A stretch of DNA of 38,815 bases, taken from the NCBI RefSeq assembly GCF_007989105.1, contig NZ_BJVK01000017.1:1-38815 (forward strand), read 5' to 3'. Below are positions 33,666 to 38,815 of this stretch, one piece after another. The notes below the pieces were generated by a model. The model was not told the origin of the DNA. It searched no databases and saw only the letters and a list, made by a program, of their open reading frames with translations. Numbering within the stretch: the first letter of the stretch is position 1; every line of letters starts with the position of its first letter. Position numbers and translations under genes: made by a program. The DNA is from Lentilactobacillus kefiri. GTDB lineage: Bacteria > Bacillota > Bacilli > Lactobacillales > Lactobacillaceae.

Positions 33666-34415
33666 TTGCAAATTGCTTATCAATCCTCGACTGGCAAAGT
33701 TCGTGACAAGAACGAAGATGCAGTCGGTGCGTTCAAAAATCAAGATGGCTTAGTTTTAGCACTAATTACGGATGGAATTGGTGGAAATAACGCCGGTGAA
33801 GTGGCTTCTCAAATGGTTGTAACGCACATGGGAGAGGCTTTTGAAGAGACGGCAATTTCCAGTTTGGATGAAATTGAAACCTGGTTTGAAAATCAACTTG
33901 CCAAGGAAAATACCGCAATTATCGATGAGTCAAATACCGATACGCGCTTGCACGGAATGGGCACAACAATTGTTGCGGCGCTAATTGACGGCAAGCAAAG
34001 CTTAATTGCCAATATTGGTGACAGCCGGGGTTATGTCTACTCAAATGGTCAGTTTACTCAAATTACAGAAGACCATTCATACGTTAACGAACTCGTTAAG
34101 CATGGGGATATTACCCCTGATCAGGCAAAAACCAATCCATACAAAAATATTATTACCAAGAGCTTGGGGATTAATAATGATTCGGCAGCCGACTTCAAGC
34201 CATATACTGCCAAGCCTGGCGATCAAATTATGCTTTGCACGGATGGTTTAACCAACATGGTTGACGATTCCGATATTGAAAAAGTTTTGTCAATGGATGA
34301 AGAACTCCAGTCCAAGTGCGATATGTTGATCTCGATGGCTAATGAAAATGGCGGCTTGGACAATATTACCGTCTTACTTGCCCGATATGATTCGGAGGTG
34401 ACATCCGATGAATAA
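33666..34415 (+). CDS. stp: PP2C-type protein phosphatase (PrpC/Stp)
   Basis: A 249-residue metal-dependent Ser/Thr phosphatase that reverses PrkC phosphorylation. Motifs: RDKNEDAVG, TDGIGGNNAGEVAS with the metal Asp, GMGTTIVAA, NIGDSRGYVYS, TDGLTNMV and DNITVLLARY. TTG 33666 is chosen (GGAGTTGAT at 33653-33661); the longer frame from ATG 33627 runs into rsmB. The stop overlaps the prkC start by 8 nt (ATGAATAA), so kinase and phosphatase are made together. Confidence 0.94.
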   Translation: MQIAYQSSTGKVRDKNEDAVGAFKNQDGLVLALITDGIGGNNAGEVASQMVVTHMGEAFEETAISSLDEIETWFENQLAKENTAIIDESNTDTRLHGMGTTIVAALIDGKQSLIANIGDSRGYVYSNGQFTQITEDHSYVNELVKHGDITPDQAKTNPYKNIITKSLGINNDSAADFKPYTAKPGDQIMLCTDGLTNMVDDSDIEKVLSMDEELQSKCDMLISMANENGGLDNITVLLARYDSEVTSDE

Positions 34416-36456
34416 GGGTTATGTATTAAATGGCAGATATGAAATCATTGGTCGTTTGGGCGAAGGCGGAATGGCTGACGTCTATTTGGCTGAGGATTTA
34501 ATTCTCAAGCGAAAAGTTGCCGTAAAATTGTTGCGGCTGGATTTTCGTGACAACCCCAAAGCTAAGAAACGGTTTCAGCATGAGGCCATGGCTGCAACTC
34601 AGCTCGATAATCCTCACATTGTCGGCATTTATGATGTCGATGAGGTTGAGGGGATGCAGTACTTGGTCATGGAGTACGTCGATGGGGAAGATCTCAAGGA
34701 ATATATCAAAGACAGCTTTCCGATTCCTTACGCCGAAGTCGTCAATATTATGGAACAGATTTGCTCCGCTGTGAGTGAAGCTCATCGACACAATATTATT
34801 CATCGTGATTTAAAACCCCAAAATATTTTAGTTGATAAAAATGGCTATATTAAGATTACCGACTTTGGTATTTCCAGAGCTGGTAGTGAAGACACGATGA
34901 CCCAAACAAGATCCATTATTGGGTCGATTCATTACTTGTCACCGGAACAAATTAAAGGCCAGATGGCGACTGCTCGTTCGGACATTTATTCTTTGGGAAT
35001 CATTTTATATGAGATTTTGACTGGCAAAGTCCCATTTAACGGTGATACGGCGGTTTCAATTGCGATTAAGCATTCACAAACCCCGATGCCGTTTGTCCGG
35101 GACTTTGACCCGCGAATCCCACAAGCATTGGAAAATGTTGTTCTCAAAGCAACCGCCAAGAACCCTGACGATCGTTATCAGAGTGTTAATGAAATGGCAG
35201 CGGATCTCAACACTTCTTTGGACAAGTCTCGGGCTAACGAGCCCAGGTTCACGGTTGAACCCCCTGCAGACACAGCTAACGAAGAAACAAGGGTGATGCC
35301 CTTTGGCCCTTTGAACGAGACGAATGCATCAGCCGATGCCAATCCCGCCAAAAGAGAACCGAACAACGATCATCCGGATGCTGAAAAAAATGACAAGAAG
35401 CCCAAAAAGAAACACCGTCGTCGCTGGTTGATCATTGGCGGCATTATCGGCCTGTTGGTTATCATCATCGCATTTCTGATGATCATGACAGCTACCGGTA
35501 AAACGACGGTCCCAGTTGTCTCCGGAACCTTGGAAACCGAGGCGGAGTCAAAGATCAAGGATGCCGGTTTAACGGTTGGTGATGTCAAATATCAAAGCAG
35601 CACCAAAATCGATCGTCACCGGGTCATTAGTTCCAGTCCTAAAGAAGAAACAAAGGTTAAAAAGGGGACAAAAGTCAATTTGGTTGTTAGTTCGGGTCCT
35701 CGAATGGTTCTGGTTGGCAATTATGTTGGCCAAAAGTTCGATGTTGTTAAACAAAAACTTGAAGATGAAGGATTCACCGTCCACAAGCGAAATGCACCAT
35801 CCGGTTCATTCCAGTCTGGTCGGATCCTCCAACAGGACTTTCAAGCTGACAAACGTTTCAACCCGAATACCAAGACATTAACATTTGTCGTCTCAACCGG
35901 TGTTAAACGAATTACGCTGAAAGATTTGACCGGCATGACCAAATCACAAGTGATTGCTTATGCAAATAAAGTCGAAATCAATCCAACTTTTGACTACACA
36001 TATTCAAGTGACCAGCCAAAAGGCCGAGTCGTTCGTCAGTCGCCAAACGCGAATGAGTCAATCCAACAGGGCGGCAACGTTGCTGTTTGGATCTCTCGGG
36101 GAACAAAGAAGGATAGTTCTGATGAACTAAAGAGCTTCAACACACGGATTACGATTCCGTATCTTCAAGAAACCGATACAACGGACGCCTCATCCAGTTC
36201 AGCATTAGATGAAAGTGGGGCATCTGATGAGTCATCTGCCGATAATAACAGTGGATCCAATGAAAACGTTGTACTGATTTACTTAAAGGATCACGATCAC
36301 AGCTTATCCAATGTATACAAGCAAATGGTCATCACAAAAGATACCCAAGTCGTCTTGCCATTTAAACTGACCAATAACGAAGTTGGTAAGTACAAAGTGG
36401 TTCGAGATGGCAAAACAATCATGCGCGACAATAATGTCACGTACGATTCACATTAA
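34408..36456 (+). CDS. prkC: Membrane Ser/Thr protein kinase with PASTA domains (PrkC)
   Basis: A 682-residue eukaryotic-type kinase. Catalytic domain at residues ~10-270: GEGGMADVYLAED loop, K40 in VAVKLL, D134 in HRDLKPQNIL, DFGIS, and a Thr-rich activation loop (MTQTRS). A charged juxtamembrane linker, one membrane span (about 341-361) and three PASTA repeats outside (about 365-430, 431-497, 498-562) follow; these bind muropeptides/lipid II. A Ser/Asp/Glu-rich linker (DASSSSALDESGASDESS) and a final ~70-residue domain end the protein. It controls cell-wall growth and division. Terminator after the stop. Confidence 0.96.
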   Translation: MNKGYVLNGRYEIIGRLGEGGMADVYLAEDLILKRKVAVKLLRLDFRDNPKAKKRFQHEAMAATQLDNPHIVGIYDVDEVEGMQYLVMEYVDGEDLKEYIKDSFPIPYAEVVNIMEQICSAVSEAHRHNIIHRDLKPQNILVDKNGYIKITDFGISRAGSEDTMTQTRSIIGSIHYLSPEQIKGQMATARSDIYSLGIILYEILTGKVPFNGDTAVSIAIKHSQTPMPFVRDFDPRIPQALENVVLKATAKNPDDRYQSVNEMAADLNTSLDKSRANEPRFTVEPPADTANEETRVMPFGPLNETNASADANPAKREPNNDHPDAEKNDKKPKKKHRRRWLIIGGIIGLLVIIIAFLMIMTATGKTTVPVVSGTLETEAESKIKDAGLTVGDVKYQSSTKIDRHRVISSSPKEETKVKKGTKVNLVVSSGPRMVLVGNYVGQKFDVVKQKLEDEGFTVHKRNAPSGSFQSGRILQQDFQADKRFNPNTKTLTFVVSTGVKRITLKDLTGMTKSQVIAYANKVEINPTFDYTYSSDQPKGRVVRQSPNANESIQQGGNVAVWISRGTKKDSSDELKSFNTRITIPYLQETDTTDASSSSALDESGASDESSADNNSGSNENVVLIYLKDHDHSLSNVYKQMVITKDTQVVLPFKLTNNEVGKYKVVRDGKTIMRDNNVTYDSH

Positions 36457-36471
36457 TAATTACTGCAAATT

Positions 36472-36512
36472 AAAGTCACTTCTCTTATAATAAAGGGGAA
36501 GTGACTTTTTTA
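36472..36512 (+). terminator. Rho-independent terminator after prkC
   Basis: AAAGTCACTTCtC pairs with GgGGAAGTGACTTT (36472-36508), loop rich in A and T, T6 tail. It lies just before the rsgA ribosome binding site, so rsgA may be partly read through. Confidence 0.82.
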
Positions 36513-36525
36513 TCGAGGTGATCAA

Positions 36526-37416
36526 TTGAAACAAGGAAAGATTTTTCAATCTTTGAGTGGCTTTTACGATGTCCATTCAGAGGGTAAAGTTTATCGAACT
36601 CGTGCCAGGGGGAATTTTCGCAAACGCAAAATTACACCATTGGTTGGTGATGACGTTGAGTTCCAAGTTGAAGATGAGAACAAAGGTTACATACTAAAAA
36701 TGCTCCCAAGAAAAAATTCGTTGGTCCGACCGCCAATTGCTAATATTGATCAGGCAATTGTTGCAACGGCAACGACTCAACCGGAGTTTTCCAGTAATTT
36801 ACTTGATCGTCAGTTGATTGCGCTTGAAATCAGCGGCATCACACCGATTATTTATTTTACTAAAACTGATTTGTTAAATGACAAGCAGATGGCTTATTTT
36901 AAAGAATTGGCGGCAGATTATGCCAAAATTCCTTATGACGTGATATTACCTGACAAGGCCTTTGATGAAAATTCATTGGACCATTTGCGTCAATTGTTTT
37001 CAGGTAAAGAAAATGTGATAATGGGACAGACAGGTGCCGGTAAGTCGACACTTCTCAATCATCTGGCGCCTGATTTGAAATTGGCAACCGGAGAAATTTC
37101 CATGGCCCTGAATCGTGGAAAGCATACGACTCGAAAAGTTGCCCTGATGCGGGTAAATGATGGGTATATTGCTGATACACCGGGATTCTCTTCGTATGAT
37201 ACCCTGGAGATCGATTATCGAGAGCTGGGCAGCTACTTTCCTGAATTCAAACGGGCATCCGTTAAGTGCCGATTCAGGGGATGCGCCCACGTCAACGAAC
37301 CTGATTGTGAAGTTAAAAAGGAAGTTGCCGATGGTCAAATTATGGAAAGCCGATATGAAAATTATCTCCAGTTATATACCGACATCAAAAATCGGAAACC
37401 AAATTATAAAAAGTGA
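36526..37416 (+). CDS. rsgA: Ribosome small-subunit-dependent GTPase RsgA
   Basis: A 296-residue circularly permuted GTPase for late 30S assembly. OB-fold first (about 1-65), then G4 (TKTDLL) before G1 (GQTGAGKSTLLNHL) and G3 (DTPGFSS), as in the YjeQ family, and a C-terminal zinc-finger domain (CRFRGCAHVNEPDC). TTG 36526 with GAGGTGA at 36515-36521. Followed closely by rpe. Confidence 0.96.
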   Translation: MKQGKIFQSLSGFYDVHSEGKVYRTRARGNFRKRKITPLVGDDVEFQVEDENKGYILKMLPRKNSLVRPPIANIDQAIVATATTQPEFSSNLLDRQLIALEISGITPIIYFTKTDLLNDKQMAYFKELAADYAKIPYDVILPDKAFDENSLDHLRQLFSGKENVIMGQTGAGKSTLLNHLAPDLKLATGEISMALNRGKHTTRKVALMRVNDGYIADTPGFSSYDTLEIDYRELGSYFPEFKRASVKCRFRGCAHVNEPDCEVKKEVADGQIMESRYENYLQLYTDIKNRKPNYKK

Positions 37417-37427
37417 GGAAGTTCATT

Positions 37428-38081
37428 ATGATTAAAGTTGCGCCTTCAATTTTAAGTGCTGATTATGTTAATTTACAAAAGGATATTGAAAAGGTTGATA
37501 AAGGTGGAGCAGAAGTGCTTCATATTGATATCATGGATGGTCAATTTGTTCCGGCATTGTCTTATGGTCCTGGTTGGGTCAAAGCCATTCGTCCAATTAC
37601 CAAGATGACCTTGGACGTTCACATGATGGTTGAATCACCAGAACGGTTTATTGATCAATTTGCCGACGCCGGTGCTGACATCATTGGGGTCCATGTTGAA
37701 GCAACCCCTCACATTCACCGGGCATTGCAAATGATCAAGAACAAGGGTGTTAAAGCTGAAGTTGTTATTAACCCTGGAACACCGGTTTCTGCAATTACCC
37801 CTGTGCTTTACATGGTTGATCAAGTCTTGGTTATGACTGTTAACCCTGGCTTTGGCGGTCAAAAGTTCTTACCAGAAACGGTCAAGAAGATCGCTGAATT
37901 AAATGAAATCAAGAAGTCACAAAACCTCAACTTTGATATTGAAATTGACGGTGGTGTAAACGATCATACCGTTGTTGGCGCCTATAAAGCCGGTGCGACA
38001 GTTGCTGTTGCAGGGTCATACGTCTTTGATGCTGACGATCCTGTCAGCCGAATCAAAGCCATTAAGGATGCGACGAAGTAA
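37428..38081 (+). CDS. rpe: Ribulose-phosphate 3-epimerase
   Basis: A 217-residue TIM-barrel enzyme converting ribulose-5-P and xylulose-5-P. Motifs: APSILSADYVNL, HIDIMDGQFVPALSYGP with metal His/Asp, DVHMMVE, VNPGFGGQKF and the DGGVN phosphate site. ATG 37428 with GAGGAAG at 37415-37421; the in-frame GTG at 37413 lies before that site and overlaps rsgA. Xylulose-5-P is the phosphoketolase substrate in heterofermentative lactobacilli. Confidence 0.96.
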   Translation: MIKVAPSILSADYVNLQKDIEKVDKGGAEVLHIDIMDGQFVPALSYGPGWVKAIRPITKMTLDVHMMVESPERFIDQFADAGADIIGVHVEATPHIHRALQMIKNKGVKAEVVINPGTPVSAITPVLYMVDQVLVMTVNPGFGGQKFLPETVKKIAELNEIKKSQNLNFDIEIDGGVNDHTVVGAYKAGATVAVAGSYVFDADDPVSRIKAIKDATK

Positions 38082-38744
38082 ATGAAAGTATTAAATTTGT
38101 TAGTTGGCGGTCCAATCGACCTCTGGCCTGATGAATTGAAAAATGGCCAGATCAAGGGCGACTGGATTGGTATTGATAGGGGCAATCTTCATTTAATTGA
38201 TATGGGAATTGACCCGCTGGTTGCAATTGGCGACTTTGATTCACTGAAACCCGAAGAACTTCAGTTGGTTCGCAGTCATATCAAAGATATTCGGCAATCA
38301 ATTCCGGAAAAAGATGATACTGATACGCAACTTGGTTTAAAGGTTGCACTGCAGGAGCACCATGCCGACCGTTTGGACATCTACGGCGCAACGGGCGGCC
38401 GCTTGGATCATTTCCTGGCAAACTTATGGATGGTCTTAGAACCCCGTTTTAAGCCGTTTGCTCCCAAGATTCGAATGATTGATAAGCAAAATACGCTGAC
38501 GTTTTTCTTACCCGGTGAATACCAGATTGATAAGGAACCCGATAAAAAGTATTTGGCATTCGTGGCACTTACACCAATGGATCACTTAACCTTATTTAAT
38601 GAGAAGTACAAGTTAAATGATTATCAGGTAACTCATCCTATGTCACTGGCCAGCAATGAATTTGTTGGTCAAACTGCCAAGTTTAAATTTGGCAGTGGGG
38701 TCATGTGTGTCATTCAAAGTAAAGATATTAACCGATTCAATTAA
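38082..38744 (+). CDS. thiN: Thiamine diphosphokinase
   Basis: A 220-residue enzyme converting thiamine to thiamine diphosphate with ATP. Motifs: VGGPIDLWP at the start, AIGDFDSLKPEE, EKDDTDTQLGLK and GATGGRLDHFLANL. The ATG at 38082 abuts the rpe stop without a gap, so translation is coupled. ThDP is the cofactor of phosphoketolase/transketolase, which act on the product of rpe. Closes the block. Confidence 0.95.
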   Translation: MKVLNLLVGGPIDLWPDELKNGQIKGDWIGIDRGNLHLIDMGIDPLVAIGDFDSLKPEELQLVRSHIKDIRQSIPEKDDTDTQLGLKVALQEHHADRLDIYGATGGRLDHFLANLWMVLEPRFKPFAPKIRMIDKQNTLTFFLPGEYQIDKEPDKKYLAFVALTPMDHLTLFNEKYKLNDYQVTHPMSLASNEFVGQTAKFKFGSGVMCVIQSKDINRFN

Positions 38745-38763
38745 TGAATTCGAAGTTATGTAA

Positions 38764-38807
38764 AAATAAAGGCATCTTCCAACAATAGTTGAAAGATGCC
38801 TTTATTT
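38764..38807. terminator. Terminator after thiN, possibly bidirectional
   Basis: AAATAAAGGCATCTTtCAAC-type stem (38764-38783) pairs with GTTGaAAGATGCCTTTATTT. A/T-rich on both sides, so it can serve both strands. A gene on the other side is outside the window. Confidence 0.88.
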
Positions 38808-38815
38808 GAATGGGC

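Overview
The window is a piece of a Lactobacillaceae (lactic acid bacterium, low-to-moderate GC Bacillota) chromosome. The evidence is the gene content and order: long blocks follow the Bacillus subtilis order (fthC-rhomboid-yqgQ-glk; rplU-prp-rpmA; efp-yqhY-nusB-folD-xseAB-ispA-tlyA-argR-recN; gmk-rpoZ-coaBC-priA-fmt-rsmB-stp-prkC-rsgA-rpe-thiN). The sporulation genes, dxs and def found in or beside these blocks in Bacillus are absent, and Shine-Dalgarno sequences are strong with frequent TTG/GTG starts. The genus cannot be fixed from the sequence alone. Almost everything is core housekeeping; I see no prophage, insertion sequence, CRISPR array or integrase.

Layout. 25-2703 (minus): YfhO-type multi-membrane protein. 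2832-8153 (plus): class B penicillin-binding protein, ribosomal protein L33, 5-formyl-THF cyclo-ligase, rhomboid protease, YqgQ, ROK glucokinase and a cysteine-less rhodanese-like membrane protein, closed by a 40-bp perfect palindrome shared with a convergent small DUF3042-like gene. 8502-12031: glycerophosphodiesterase, miaA, then glnR-glnA behind a perfect GlnR operator. 12211-13851: oligopeptide-binding lipoprotein. 14046-16410: an operon of two unrecognised soluble proteins and a dimeric, all-alpha dUTPase. 16543-16616 (minus): tRNA-Arg(UCU) with its own promoter. 16835-16951: an unlisted 38-aa single-span membrane peptide.

17001-18138 is the rplU-prp-rpmA operon with a structured 5' leader; the L27 precursor carries the N-terminal extension that the Prp protease encoded between the two ribosomal genes removes. 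18293-19736 holds efp, an Asp23-family gene and nusB. 19812-26191 holds one-carbon metabolism (folD), exonuclease VII (xseA/xseB), prenyl synthesis (ispA), TlyA methyltransferase, ArgR and RecN. A minus-strand 101-aa gene follows (26251-26556); its promoter spacer contains a perfect LexA/DinR box. 26719-38744 covers nucleotide, CoA, replication restart, translation initiation, rRNA modification, Ser/Thr signalling, ribosome assembly, pentose phosphate and thiamine genes.

No obviously new multi-gene system stands out. The items most worth a second look are the uncharacterised pair plus dUTPase operon, the SOS-box-controlled small gene next to recN, the 38-aa membrane peptide whose ribosome binding site sits in a hairpin, and a CoaBC in which the catalytic cysteine of the decarboxylase is replaced by glutamate.
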